Source: Spirometra erinaceieuropaei
Taxonomy: Eukaryota > Platyhelminthes > Cestoda > Diphyllobothriidea > Diphyllobothriidae
Assembly (NCBI GenBank): GCA_902702965.1
Contig: CACRXP010000091.1
Span: 1,052,147 to 1,116,146 of the forward strand
Direction of reading: 5' to 3'
DNA: 64,000 bases
Made by a program: the position numbers and the translations under genes. Every line of letters begins with the position of its first letter. Within the stretch, counting starts at the first letter, position 1. The notes beneath the pieces are model-generated. The model saw nothing but the letters and a program-made list of their open reading frames with translations, ran no database searches and was not told the origin of the DNA. Positions 21,051 to 32,224 of this stretch are shown here, piece after piece.

Positions 21051-24000
21051 TGGGGTGTAGGGGTGTCAGCGGTGGGTTCACGTGAAGGTCGTAGTGGTCG
21101 CTCACTTGCTTGCAGGTGAGACTACGCCTAGCGTCCACTTGCTGGCACTCAACTCTCACCTGTGGCTCCACGTAGCTGGGCTCTGCTCAGCGGCCACATC
21201 CCGGGCAACCGTCTCGACCGGCGGGATAAACCAGGTGAGGGTATTCGTGCGTGCACCTGCACGCGCGGTACTGTGGTCTGCGCTGGCCGGATGGATCTTC
21301 GCGTCGACATCGTCGAGACGAGGCTCTGCCTGGACCATCGCAGGAGGCCACCAGGTAAGTTCCCCCTCATGCAAGTGAATTTGCTCTGTTTCTTCCTTTT
21401 TCTGTTGAAGTTCCTTGTCGTATGCTGCTCTTGCTGCCTGCCTTCTGTATGCTAGTCTGTCTGCTAATAGCTAGACGAAACCCTCGCTGCCTGCTGCGAC
21501 TGTCTGTCTGTCAGTTTATGCCTCTCTCTGCTAATAGCTAGGTGTTACGGTGATTGACACTTGAATGGTGCCCTCTCACTTCTGTCTCTGACTGATGACT
21601 GTGTCTGTTTGTCCACTCTAGCTAGCTGTAAGTCCCATAGCGTTAGGTTGTGTGTATGCTCTCTCCTACTTCACTCCATCACATCACCATCACCACCAAG
21701 GTCCCAGGCTAATTCGGGTAGTTCTCTCACTAACAAAAGTCGTGGCCCATAGTGGAGTCCGCAGCCGTCTGGGATAACCGGGCAGCCCTGTTCAGGGATG
21801 CGTTGCCTGCCCCCGCGAGGGGGAGAGGGCTAGAAAAGGTGCCCTAAAGATCGCTGGGAACCACGCTGTCTGTAGGCTGGCCGTGGCCGCAGACAAAAAA
21901 CACACGGTCAAAACAGCCAAAACCGAAACAACAACAACAACAACAATCACTCTCTTCCTCTTCCAGCCTATTCTTCTTCTTCTCCTACTCCTACTTTTCG
22001 CCGCCTCAGTCGCCAGACTGGCAGGGTGAGCCCGCTCACTCTGGCAGCCTGGAATGTTCGTTCCCTTTTAGACAATCCGAGGAGCAACCGACCGGAACGG
22101 AGGACGGCGCTAGTGGCACGAGAACTGGCGCGTTACAAGGTGGACATCGCCGCACTCAGCGAGACCCGATTCTCCGAACTAGGCCAACTGGAGGAGGTGG
22201 GTGCCGGCTACACGTTCTTCTGGAGCGGTCGACCCAGGGCAGAGCGACGTGACGCGGGTGTCGCCTTTGCCATCCGGACCGACATCGTGGGACGACTGCC
22301 CTGTCTGCCGCAGGGCATCAACGATCGCCTGATGAGCCTCCGTCTGCCTCTCGGAGGTGGGGGCAAATTCGCCACCATCATCAGCGCCTACGCTCCGCCG
22401 ATGAGCAGCCCCGACGCCGCCGCAAGAGACAAATTCTACGAGGACCTGCACGCACTCTTGGCGACTGTGTCGAAGGCGGACAAGTTGATTGTCCTTGGTG
22501 ACTTCAACGCCCGCGTCGGCACAGACCATACTGCCTGGAGGGGAGTGCTGGGTCCCCACGGTCTCCCCGGCTCAAACGATAATGGTCTGCTGCTGCTCCG
22601 CACCTGCGCAGAACACCGCCTCATCCTGACAAACACGTTCTTCTGTCTGCCGGAGCGAGGGAAGGCCACCTGGAGGCATCCTCGGTCGCGCCAGTGGCAG
22701 CTGCTGGACTATGTCCTCGTCCGGAGGCGAGATCAGCGGGACGTGCTGGTGACGAAGGCGATCGCGGGAGCAGACGGGTGGACCGACCATCGCCTCGTCA
22801 TCTCGAAGATGCGTATTCGCCTACAGCCTCGCAGGAGACCTCAAGGTAAGCGACCCCCAGGTAAGCTGAATGTTGCTTTGTTGTCTTTGTCCGCTCACCG
22901 CCTCCATTTCAGCAATGAGCTAGCTCAACGGCTAGACAACCTTCCTATCGCTGCTGCCGCAGACGCCCCCGATGCCGAGAACGCCTCCGTGGAGAACCGA
23001 TGGTGCCAACTGCGAGACACAGTCCAGACGACAGCGCTATCCGTCCTCGTTCGCGAACGTCGCCAACACCAGGACTGGTTCGACGACAACGATGCCGTCA
23101 TCAGCAATCTGCTCGCCGAGAAGAACCGCCTACACAAAGCCTACGTAGATCACCCCACTGAGGACAACAAAGCTGCCTTCTACCGCAGTCGCCGACAGCT
23201 TCAGCGACGACTGCGCGAGATGCAGGACGCTTGGACTGCTCGCAAAGCTGAGGAGATCCAAGGCTACGCGGACCGCAACGAATGGAAGAACTTCTTCTCC
23301 GCGATCAAAGCTGTCTACGGTCCGCCGACGAAGGGCACTTCTCCTCTCCTCAGCGCCGACGGCAACACTCTCCTGACTGAGAAGACGCAAATCTTGCAGC
23401 GATGGGCCGAGCATTTCCGAGGCGTCCTCAACCGCCCTTCCGCCATCTCTGACGCCGCCATCGAGCGTTTGCCGCAAGTGGAGAACAACGCGGACCTCGA
23501 CCTCCCGCCATCTCTCCTGGAAACCATCAGGGTCGTGCAGCAGCTCTCTAGCGAGAAAGCACCCGGATCGGACGCGATCCCTGCTGAGGTCTACAAGCAC
23601 GGAGGTCCCCAACTCATGGATCACCTGACTGCGCTCTTCCAGGAGATGTGGCGTCAAGGTGAAGTCCTGCAAGATTTCAAGGACGCAACCATCGTGCATC
23701 TCTACAAGCGAAAGGGGAACCGCCAAGTCTGTGACAATCACCGTGGCATCTCCCTACTGAACATCGCCGGGAAGATCTTCGATCGCATCCTTCTCAACCG
23801 CCTCAATAACCATCTCGGACAGGGTCTACTGCGGAAAGCCAATGCGGCTTCCGTCGTCGTCGTGGGACTACGGATATGATCTTCGCCGCCCGCCAACTAC
23901 AGGAGAAGTGCCAGGAGATGCGGACCCACCTGTACTCTACCTTCGTGGACCTGACGAAAGCCTTTGACACGGTGAATCGTGAAGGACTGTGGAAGATCAT

Positions 24001-25194
24001 GCAGAACTTCGGCTGTCCGTAGCGATTCACTCAGATGGTGTGTCAGCTGCACGACGGTATGATGGCGCGAGTCACGGACAACGGAACTGTCTCAGAGGCA
24101 TTCGCAGTGACCAACGGAGTGAAGCAGGGATGCGTGCTGGCACCAACCCTCTTCAGTCTTATGTTCTCTGCCATGCTGATGGACGCCTACCGCGACGAAC
24201 ACCCTGAAATCCGCATCGCCTACAGAACGGAAGGTCATCTCTTGAATCAACGGCGCATGAACTTCCAATCGCGTGTATCCACAACTACCGTGCACGAACT
24301 CCTCTTCGCCGACGACTGCGCCCTAAACACACCCTCGGAAGAGGAGATGCAACGGAGCATGGACCTATTCTCCGCCGCCTGCGAGAACTTTGGGCTGGTT
24401 ATCAACACGCAGAAGACGGTGGTGATGCATCAACCGCCACCCAAATCAGCCACAGCCCCCAACGCGCCGCCGCAAATCAGCGTGAACGGAACCCAACTGC
24501 AAGTGGTGGAGAACTTTCCGTACCTGGGAAGTACCCTATCTCGCAACACAAAGATCGATGACGAAGTCGCCAACCAAATCTCGAAAGCCAGTCAGGCCTT
24601 CGGTCGCCTCCACAGCACAGTTTGGAATCGTCATGGTCTCCAACTGAGCACAAAGCTGAAGATGTACAAGGCCGTCATCCTGCCGACGTTACTGTACGGA
24701 GCAGAGACATGGACGGTGTACACGAGACAGGCACGCCGACTGAACCACTTCCACCTCAGTTGTCTCCGTCGCATCCTGAGGCTGAACTGGCAGGATCGAA
24801 TCCCCGACACTGATGTGCTGGAACGGACGGGAATCCTCAGCATCTACGCCATACTGAGGCAAATGCAGCTGCGCTGGAGCGGCCACCTGGTGCGCATGGA
24901 CGACGAGCGACTACCCAAACGACTCTTCTACGGAGACGTCGCGACGGGTTCTCGCCGTCAAGGAGGCCAGAGTCGCCGTTACAAGGATACTCTGAAGTCC
25001 TCCATGAAATGCCTGCAAATCAGCCCCACTAACTGTGAGGAGCTCGCACTCGATCGACCGACCTGGAGGAGGACAGTGAAGACAGGCGCTGCGATCTACG
25101 AAGCCAACCGCATCGCTGCCGCCAAAGCAAAACGGGAAGCCCGCAAATCACAACTTCGCCCAGTCCGCAACGCCGCCGCACGACCTCTCCCTAC

Positions 25195-26881
25195 GTGTCC
25201 TCGATGTCAACGGACATTCCGGCCTCGAATCGGACTTGTTGGACATCTTCGGATCGACTGCACCTCTCGAAGTGCACCAACCATCGTCCCCCCGCCCTCC
25301 TCTTCCTCATCCTCTCCGCCGCCAACTAACTCTGACAATTCTTCTGAACCACCACTTCCATCCTCCTCGTCCTCGTCCTCCTCCTCCTCCTCCTCCTCCT
25401 CCTTCTCCTCCGCCTCCTCCTCCTCCTCCTCCTCCTCCTCCATCGCTGCCCCTACGGCGGCCGCTCAGGCGGCCGTCTCGCACATCGCCAACGGCGACAC
25501 AACAACCGACACCACCCCCACCTCTCCGGACTCGAGCGATGAGGACCAGTACTACACCTGCCCTCACTGCGACCGCACCTTCACCTCACACATCGGCCTG
25601 GTCGGTCACTTGCGAATCCATCGCACGGAGACTGGCGAACCAGTGCCTGGAGCACCAACCTATACTCACCGCACTCGTCTCCACTGCCCACATTGCCCTC
25701 GCTCCTTCAGACATCGCATGGGCCTATTTGGTCACATGCGCATCCACGAGAGCGGCATTGACCGCACTCCCGACACACCCACGACATCCACCACGCCCAG
25801 CCCCACCCTCTCTCCACCGCCACACGCGCCCATCACCACCAACACCACCACCACCACCAATATCACTGCTTCCTCTACAGCTGACACCGACACCGCCGAC
25901 CTCTCATGCCCACGTTGCCCAGGCACCTTCACCTCACGCATCGGCCTGGTAGGTCACTTGCGAATCCATCGCACAGAGGCTGGCGAACCAGTGCCTGGAG
26001 CACCAACCTACACCCACCGCACTCGCCTCCACTGCCCGCACTGCCCTCGCACCTTCACTCATCGCATGGGTCTATTCGGCCACATGTGCATCCATGAGAG
26101 CGGCATTGACCGCAGCCTTGACACACCCACAACGCTAGCCCCCACTCCCAGTTCATCACCTTGTGCACCCACCAACCTCTCTGCAACCGCCGTCGATGCC
26201 ACCGACTTTTCCACCCCTCACTCCTCCCCCTCCTACTCCTCTTCCGCCTTCACTGCCACAACGACGGCCGCCTCGGCGTCTGTCGCCCACGACTTCACCA
26301 CAGCCGCACCCGACACAACAACAGGCAAAAACCCTGCCACCTGCATCATCAGACGTGAGGGCCAGGACTACATCTGCCCTCACTGTGATCGCACCTTCAC
26401 CTCACGCATCGGCCTGGTCGGTCACTTGCGAATCCATCGCACAGAGACTGGCGAACCAGTGCCTAGCGCACCAACCTACACCCACCGTACTCGCCTCCAC
26501 TGCCCACACTGCCCTCGCACCTTCACGCACCGCATGGGTCTATTCGGCCACATGCGCACCCACGAGAGCGGAATTGACCACAATTCCGATACAACAACCA
26601 CGCCCGTCATGCCCAGCACCACCCTCGCACCATCCGTCCGCACCACCACCAACGCCTCCTCTGTAGCTGACACTGACGCCGCCGACTTCACGTGCCCACA
26701 CTGTGCACGCACATTCACCTCTCGCATCGGCCTGGTCGGTCACTTGCGAATCCAACGCACAGAGACTGGCGAACCAGTGCCTGGAGCACCAACCTATACC
26801 CACCAAGCTCGCCTTCACTGCCCACACTGTCCTCGCACTTTCAGACATCGTTTGGGCCTATTCGGCCACATGCGCATCCAC
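25195..26881 (+). repeat. Intragenic tandem modules of paired C2H2 zinc fingers (LINE C-terminus)
   Basis: Four modules start near 25558, 25907, 26372 and 26693. Each has finger A ([20 protein letters not shown] + H), a constant 21-residue linker beginning RTETGEPVP, and finger B ([20 protein letters not shown] + H) ending in HESGID. Modules are joined by variable Ser/Thr/Pro-rich spacers. The lone first finger (about 25198) has Asp in place of the last His. Finger A of module 4 has Gln in place of its last His; the remaining fingers keep C-x2-C-x12-H-x3-H. Such fingers usually bind nucleic acid; binding here is inference. The module spacing of about 350, 465 and 320 bp suggests stepwise duplication. 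Confidence 0.9.
25366..25443 (+). repeat. (TCC)n tract inside the LINE coding region
   Basis: A run of TCC/CTC codons encodes the serine-rich linker between the first finger and the first module. It is prone to slippage; other frames read poly-proline and the opposite strand poly-glutamate. Confidence 0.85.
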
Positions 26882-27629
26882 GACGACCTGCGGTAGACAA
26901 CCGCCGGTTACACCACACATCCACACACTCCCTACCCTCCTCCACCATCAACAACACACATCAACACTCACCCACCGCATGCACCAACTGCCACCTTCCA
27001 CGCAAGTGGGAAGTGTGCATCTCGACTCGGTCCCCATGCGGCTTCGGCTGCACGGGTGACTTGAATCCGAGACTATCCCGACACGTCAAGTGTCGTGGAT
27101 AGGAAGGTTGCTGATTGACGCCCGTTCTCGGTTCATGCAGTTCGTCACGTTGTGTGTGTGTGCTGTGTAGAGTGGCGGACTGGCGGGCTGGGGACGGGCT
27201 GAAGCAGCACCTTCCACGGCCCTCTCACGCAAGTGAGAGACACGCCGTTCAACCCCCGTTGTGTGAAATCCTGGTGCTTGTGTGCGTATGGGGGGCCAGG
27301 TCGTGCTGTGGCGCGCGCAGGCATGGTCAGTCGACCGTGCCAGCCACCGCGCCCATCTCCCACTCCAGTCTGCTGACCGGCTCGGACAGCGGCTGGGGTG
27401 TAGGGATGGGAAGGGAGAGTGAGGTCGACGACTCAGCGCACTTTCCTCACTATAAACAATCTGACGCGCTTGAAGCTATCACGGTGCGCTAAAAGCTGTG
27501 GCTTGGAAGGTTGCCAACTGACGGGGTAACTTGGACCTCCTCCTTCACTGGAGGCGGTCTGAGAGTCAGGCTGCAATGGCTCCTTTTTAATGTGGCCTTT
27601 ATGGCACTGCCATCACAGTGTGGGATCCG

Positions 27630-28010
27630 AGCCAGGCGTTGGCGGCACGCCTAGGTGCGGCTTCGGTTGTGCCAGCCTCCAAACCCTGTTTTGTTGGTTA
27701 AAATCCTGGTTATTTGTTGTGTGGACTAGGCGGTGTGGTGGAACGCCAAGGTGAGGATCCGTCCGAGCCATCCACCTGCGGCCTCCCTCGTCTCCGGTCT
27801 TCTTGACTCTGTCTTGACACCGGGCTCAGGTGGGGGAGGAGGAGGAGGAGGAGGGAGTGTAAGTAGATGCTACGCAAGTCTACCGGCACTATTAACCCCT
27901 GCGTAAGTCACCGTCCCTGCTCCCACCGCTGCTGCAGCTGTGGTGCACACGGTGGACATCATCGAAATCGATGGTCGAACTGTCGTGTTTGTTTGCTAAG
28001 TGTTGACACG
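27630..28010 (-). repeat. GC-rich dispersed repeat, copy (first of a direct pair)
   Basis: GTTGGTTAAAATCCTGGT, CTCCGGTCTTCTTGACTCTG, TTGACACCGGGCTCAGGTGG, a (GGA)n run, AGTCACCGTCCCTGCTCCCA and GGTGGACATCATCG follow the family order. It closely matches the copy at the right window edge (63794-64000, opposite orientation). It directly follows the LINE 3' flank. Confidence 0.8.
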
Positions 28011-28134
28011 GTAAAGTCAAATGGTCTGTAAGCGTGTGCTGTGGCAGTATCACCAAACCATGGCCTTGCGCCCCCAATAGGTACACAGGTGATGGGCATG
28101 GTTGCCTTGTCATATCCGTCGTTCTGACCCATGC

Positions 28135-28435
28135 TGGGGTGTTGCTGTCGTTTTTGGAGTGAAATCCTGATCATTTTCTGTGCGGACCAAGGGGTGTGGT
28201 GGCACGCCTAGGTGCGGCTCCGGCCGTGCCGGTCACCTGCGCCCCCTCCCGTTACCTCCGGTCTTCTTGACTCTGCCTGGACACCGGCTCCAGGTGGGGA
28301 GTGGGGAGAGAGAGTGCGGTAGATGCTGTGCAAGTTTACTATCACTATAAAATAACTCCCACACAAGTCACCGTCCCTGCTGCGCCTTGCTGTGGAGCCC
28401 ACAGCGGCCATCGTCGAAAGCGATGATCGGACTCT
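28135..28435 (-). repeat. GC-rich dispersed repeat, copy (second of a direct pair)
   Basis: Same family and orientation as 27630-28010: GTGAAATCCTGATC, GTGGTGGCACGCCTAGGTGC, TCCGGTCTTCTTGACTCTGC, GAGTGCGGTAGATGCTGTGC, AAGTCACCGTCCCTGCTGCG. The two copies stand about 460 bp apart as a tandem. Confidence 0.8.
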
Positions 28436-28439
28436 CGCG

Positions 28440-29250
28440 TGTTCCTACAGTAAGATTACGAAAGAGGAGGAGTAGGGCAAACATCCTAACCCCAATTATC
28501 TTTGCCGCAGGAAGCATCTTTCGGTTGATGCCAGCTATTCGCCAATTGGTCGAGGGGTTTTCGGATTGTTGGTTTTCAGGTTGCGCGTGACTGGGGACAA
28601 CGACCTTATCTGCTTTCAGTGAAGGGCCTAAGGAGGAGGGAATATCTTCTGCCAAAACCGGGCATATACATTTCGTTCACCTGTTTCGCAGCACGCGCGA
28701 AAATTTTGCTAATGTGTGAGTGCAACTCCTTCGGGCGTTCCGGTATCTCCACGTCTTTTTGAAGGATGCCCGTGACTAAACTCTTCTTAAGAGAAACCGA
28801 GTGCGCGTCCCAACCTAACTAAGGGACTCAACTGAATTTATGCTTAATTTGAGACGGCTACCGGTTCCAAATAAGTTTTTACGGCAAGACCAAAGTATAA
28901 ACACCACCGCTTACACCCGTGCTTGCATGTTTACTAATTACTTTCGTTGAACCGACGCCTGCCTTGGTTATCAGCCTCACGAATGATATTTTCGACAGCA
29001 TGTTCACCATCTTAATTTTTTTTCGGCCGCACTGGCTCAGTCGCCGCTTGGATCGCCATCTCGGTATTGATGTATTCGAAAGTATCTCCCCCTTATTTGT
29101 GCGATTGGTAGCAGTGTGCACCACAGAGTCGAAGAAAAGGAAAACATCCTAACTGCATATCTCAACACAATAGTATTTACGTTTAGTAATTTCGTACAAA
29201 GTTTAATGATAGGGGCGTATGGCTATAGAGGCAACCTTTAGTTCTTAAAG
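28440..29250. other. No recognisable gene
   Basis: Short frames only. I see no repeat shared with the rest of the window apart from the copy beginning at 29255. Confidence 0.4.
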
Positions 29251-29254
29251 GATG

Positions 29255-29500
29255 CAGGGCCTAGGAGATGCACAGTTTAAAAATGTGCACGTTATTATGG
29301 GATGACAGTATTGGCGGATTGGTCCTGTTGGTACCACCCCTGCGGACATTACGAACAGCATTCAGCAGTGACGTAGGAATGGGGTTGGGAGTTGTGGGAT
29401 CCACCGAAATTCACTACAGTCCGGGGTTTTTTTCCGAGGGGGGGGGGGAGTTGTGTGTAGTGGTTATTATTTTAGTCTATGCTTGCATTTCCTTATCGAA
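29255..29500 (+). repeat. Dispersed repeat, copy B (pair with 4200-4440)
   Basis: TGGGATGACAGTATTGGCGG, ATTGGTCCTGTTGGTACCAC, TTCAGCAGTGACGTAGGA and TTATTTTAGTCTA match copy A in order. A G-tract (about 29439-29450) marks the divergent part. An open frame runs through in the same phase as copy A. Confidence 0.7.
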
Positions 29501-29556
29501 CTTGAGAAGGAAGTCTCGACATTCATTTCTTTGGACTAAAATGGCGTTGCCGACAT

Positions 29557-29735
29557 TTGGCTGACGACGGCTAATAAGCCAGAAATGGCCATTCCGGTCT
29601 CCCTTTCTTTGCCGGTAATAGCATTCTGCCTATATATCATGCACCGCTGTCCGGCTGCTGGGGGCTCTCGAGAGAGCCCGTATGGCGCAAGAGGACGAGC
29701 GAGTTTTGTAAAACGATCGGTGAGCGCCCCTCTAC
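29557..29735 (+). mobile_element. Short tRNA-like/hammerhead repeat, circularly permuted copy
   Basis: This copy starts inside the hammerhead (TTTGGCTGACGACGG), passes the tail (ATTCTGCCTATATATCATGC), and continues into the head of a next unit: GCTGTCCGGCTGCTGGGGGC, the hairpin GGCTCTCGAGAGAGCC, GTGAGCGCCCCTCTACCA. It lacks the tRNA-like part. The order tail-then-head shows that units were joined head to tail in the source molecule. CTGACGA is at 29561-29567, but helix I's 5' strand is lost. Confidence 0.8.
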
Positions 29736-29739
29736 CAGG

Positions 29740-30435
29740 TGGAATTTCCTTACACAGTGCACATACCCATTTTTTCCACCTTATGGTATGGTTTAGTTAA
29801 GTTTTCTAGCATTTCAGTACGTGCTTCTTGTGATGAGTCATTCTGTACAAACTTCCTAGATTTTCCAGAACAATACTCCTCTATCTGTACGACTGGTCGT
29901 CCCTACAAAACTATTTTCAACCTGAGCAGACGATTCGAAAATGCACCACGTTCGGGAAGTATACAAATGAAATTTGCGGAAAACGCCTTCCTGATCATTA
30001 CGTTTGGAGGAACTTTTTCCTCAAGAGCTAAAAGACGGACTGGCGGCAAATGTATTCGTTTTTAAAGACAGCCGTCAGCTGAAGGCTTTCCTATGCCGGT
30101 ATACAACTGAATAACAAGTCATGAGATTTAATATGATCATTTCGTCGAAATTGCCTTATCCGAAAAGGGGTAAAGCTCGTCGCAAATCGGCTGAAGTTTC
30201 AGAGGAGTCGAAACTGACTTCTGGTATTTTTAACCGGATTGTCTGTTCTTCTCTCAGCACAGGTCATCTGCAAGCGCTTGTGTTTGGCTGCTTGCTAACC
30301 GCACTGAAATTTAGTGTTTTCTCTGGGTCCCTTTTTGTTTGTAGCATAAACAGAAGAGGAGGCGTCTGGTTAAGCAGTGGAATCGTGTGTTTACTTTTTC
30401 ATAGTCTCCCAGCTTGCATTTATTTTGAATTATAG
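29740..30435. other. No recognisable gene
   Basis: Two open frames of 104-108 codons (29739-30065, 30121-30435) have no recognisable domain; the second is hydrophobic at its end. Left uncalled. Confidence 0.35.
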
Positions 30436-30439
30436 GCCA

Positions 30440-30650
30440 AAATTTCCCAAAAGTGATTTATAGATGTTGTGGCAGATTTTGAATAATTCATATTGACCCA
30501 ACTGTGAAAAACTCGGTGCCTCTGTGGGATTTGAACCCACGCAGTAAGGGGAAGGCTTTAGTATAACCAACGTCCTAACCACTTGAGCTACAAGGCCCCG
30601 CCGGATGACGCGAGTTTAATCACATTTGGGTCAAGTTACCCGCCCAACCT
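30440..30650 (-). repeat. tRNA-like repeat, minus copy of an inverted pair
   Basis: On the minus strand a tRNA-like core (30515-30596) has an A-box-like GTAGCTCAAGTGGTTAGG and a B-box GTGGGTTCAAATCCCAC that forms a perfect T-stem. The acceptor stem is mismatched, and a 12-nt variable region follows the anticodon arm, so this is a tRNA-derived repeat or pseudogene rather than a working tRNA. The flanks (GAGTTTTTCACAGTTGGGTC and AATATGAATTATTCAAAATC) are shared with the plus copy at 30770-30965. Confidence 0.65.
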
Positions 30651-30769
30651 ACTGCAACGTCCGGAATCCACCAAATCGGATACGGAAAGCTGACTGCCCA
30701 AACAGGATTTCCTAAGCAATTCACCTAGAATCCACCAGATGACTACCAGGCTCACGTAATTCATATATG

Positions 30770-30965
30770 TTTTGGCAGACTTTGAATAATTCATATTGAC
30801 CCAACCGCGATTAAACTCATGTTGTCCGACGGGGCCTCGTAGCCCAAGCGGTTAGAGCGTTGGCTGTAGTAAAGCCTGCCCCTTACTGCGTGGGTTCGAA
30901 TCCCACCGAGGCGCTGAGTTTTTCGCAGTTGGGTCCTTGTGAAAAGTGATTTAGCAGTCTCCTTG
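30770..30965 (+). repeat. tRNA-like repeat, plus copy of an inverted pair
   Basis: The core (about 30826-30910) has GGCCTCG/CGAGGCG (6 of 7 acceptor pairs), D-arm GTAGCCCAAGCGGTTAGAGC, loop GTAGTAA between GGCT and AGCC (apparent anticodon AGT), a 12-nt variable region, and T-arm GTGGGTTCGAATCCCAC. The first acceptor pair is G-G and the long variable region does not fit the apparent Thr anticodon. It is best read as a tRNA-derived repeat with intact Pol III box sequences. Confidence 0.65.
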
Positions 30966-31189
30966 ACTGATCACTTTCGGGCAACTACACTTTCAGTGTC
31001 TAAATGAACCAACTGGTGGGGACAGCCGATGTCCACGTTGGGAGAGTTTTCTCCTCTCATTGGAAATGGAGACGCCGTAGGACGCAAAATGCACAACTAC
31101 CTGCAGTCTATCTCCCCAGACTTCATTTTCCGACTGTAGACTCCCGCTGGCCTACTTGAAAGCTGCTCAATGAGTCCACGCCCCGCCCC

Positions 31190-31720
31190 GGCTGATGTCC
31201 GGGAGACGGAAGAGGCCGGGAGGCCGACTCTGTGGACCGCGTTCCCACGGCACTCAGCGCGTATTCTTCACAATAAACAATCTCATGCACTTTTAAATTA
31301 CCGCGGTGCGCTAAAAGCCGTGACTTGGGAGGGTGCCAACTAATGGGATAATCCGGTTCTTCTACCAGGAGGGAAATTCCAGCTGCAATGGCTCCTTCTC
31401 AGTGTGGCTATCTTAGCACTCTCACGTATTCTGGACTCGAGATGTCCCCTACTTGTTTTGGTGGAATTCTGGTCGATCACGTGTGTGGCACGCGCAGACG
31501 GACCGTTGAGCTTTTTTAGCCACTGTGCCCGACTCTGCCTCCCCCTACTACTTCTTTTTGGCTTTGGGCCGTGGAGGGTGAGCTGGGAGAGAGTGCGGTA
31601 GATGCGGTGAAAGTCCACCGCCATTGTAAATTAATTCACGAACAAATTACCGCCCCCCACGCCCGCTACGCTGCGGAGCCCACGGTGGACAACGTTGGCA
31701 GCGGCAGTCGCTATGCGACT
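31190..31720 (-). repeat. LINE 3'-end-like segment plus GC-rich dispersed repeat
   Basis: 31240-31400 matches the LINE 3' flank (ATAAACAATCTCATGCAC, GCGGTGCGCTAAAAGCCGTG, GGTGCCAACTAATGGG, CAGCTGCAATGGCTCCTT). 31450-31720 continues as a divergent dispersed-repeat copy (GAGAGTGCGGTAGATGCGGT, CCCACGGTGGACAACG). The same joined order is seen at 27430-28010. Confidence 0.65.
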
Positions 31721-31724
31721 CCTT

Positions 31725-32200
31725 TAATTAAACGGTAAACGGTAGTCTGCCGCGTTCTTCTCGTGGCAGGCAATGGTGTGCATCGGTCTGTCCCGATTAC
31801 AGGACACATCATTTTTGTCCTGGCGCACAGGCCCTGCCACTGACGCAGGGGCAGGCATAGGTTGCCTAGCAATCCATGAAAAAGGAATGTTACCGACAAA
31901 GGTAGGGACATTAGCATGATCATTTTCGACTTATGCATCCTGGCGCGCGCTAAATACCTTGGGCAAATATGGCACACAATAATGTGCATCGCAACCGCGC
32001 TTAAGCCGATCTTTTTGATTGAAAACGCACTTTGTTATTTCGTTCAGTCCTCCATTATTTAGGTCGCCCACGGTGAGGTAACTCCCCGTCTGGTCGGTCA
32101 GGAATCTACCTTCTAATCTTATTTAGGCAGGTGTGGTACCCAGCGGTTTGTCTGGTGATAGGTCACGAAAGAGGTTGGACGAGACGCGGATTTTGACCTT
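31725..32200. other. No recognisable gene
   Basis: A 92-codon minus frame at 31711-31989 has no known domain. No repeats identified. Confidence 0.4.
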
Positions 32201-32224
32201 CATTGACGTTGCTGACATTAAAGT

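Larger units (their letters stand above)
22026..26896 (+). pseudogene. LINE polyprotein: endonuclease, reverse transcriptase, nine-finger C2H2 array (one frameshift, one stop)
   Basis: About 1,623 codons. Residues 1-260 are an exonuclease-endonuclease-phosphatase domain ([34 protein letters not shown]), which nicks the target DNA. Residues 480-880 are reverse transcriptase: [23 protein letters not shown] (motif A), [14 protein letters not shown] (motif B), [10 protein letters not shown] (catalytic FADD, about 758), then [11 protein letters not shown] and [18 protein letters not shown]. From about residue 1057 come a first finger, a serine-rich linker (1092-1138) and four two-finger modules, ending in HDDLR. 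A one-base loss near 23832 shifts frame, and TAG at 24020-24022 (an expected Glu codon) stops it; otherwise it is open. The start was taken at the first in-frame GTG/ATG-like position next to the endonuclease; it could lie upstream. Confidence 0.92.
21060..27680 (+). mobile_element. APE-type non-LTR retrotransposon (LINE) with C-terminal zinc-finger array
   Basis: The element is defined by its long coding region (22026-26896) with GC-rich untranslated flanks. Its limits are estimates. The 5' flank has a CAA-repeat tract at about 21928-21945, and the 3' flank (27100-27600) shares segments (GCGCTAAAAGC, GGTTGCCAACTGACGGG) with repeats at 31.3 and 19.7 kb, so the 3' end of this LINE family is scattered separately. 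No poly(A) or target duplication was identified. The relic at 7.2-9.3 kb is the same or a sister family. The AP-endonuclease-first, RT-second order and the [12 protein letters not shown] segment after the RT fit RTE-like LINEs, but the clade is not certain. Confidence 0.8.

Noticed and set aside
23130..23741. A 203-codon minus-strand open frame
   Set aside because: It lies antisense to the LINE RT coding sequence in GC-rich DNA; no domain and no independent signal.
25236..25952. A 238-codon proline-rich open frame and matching acidic or glycine-rich frames on the minus strand
   Set aside because: They are alternate readings of the (TCC)n tract and the repeated finger modules in the LINE frame; composition follows the microsatellite.
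30826..30912. A functional tRNA gene
   Set aside because: Acceptor end mismatch, a long variable region inconsistent with the apparent anticodon, and a second mutated copy with shared non-tRNA flanks point to a repeat.
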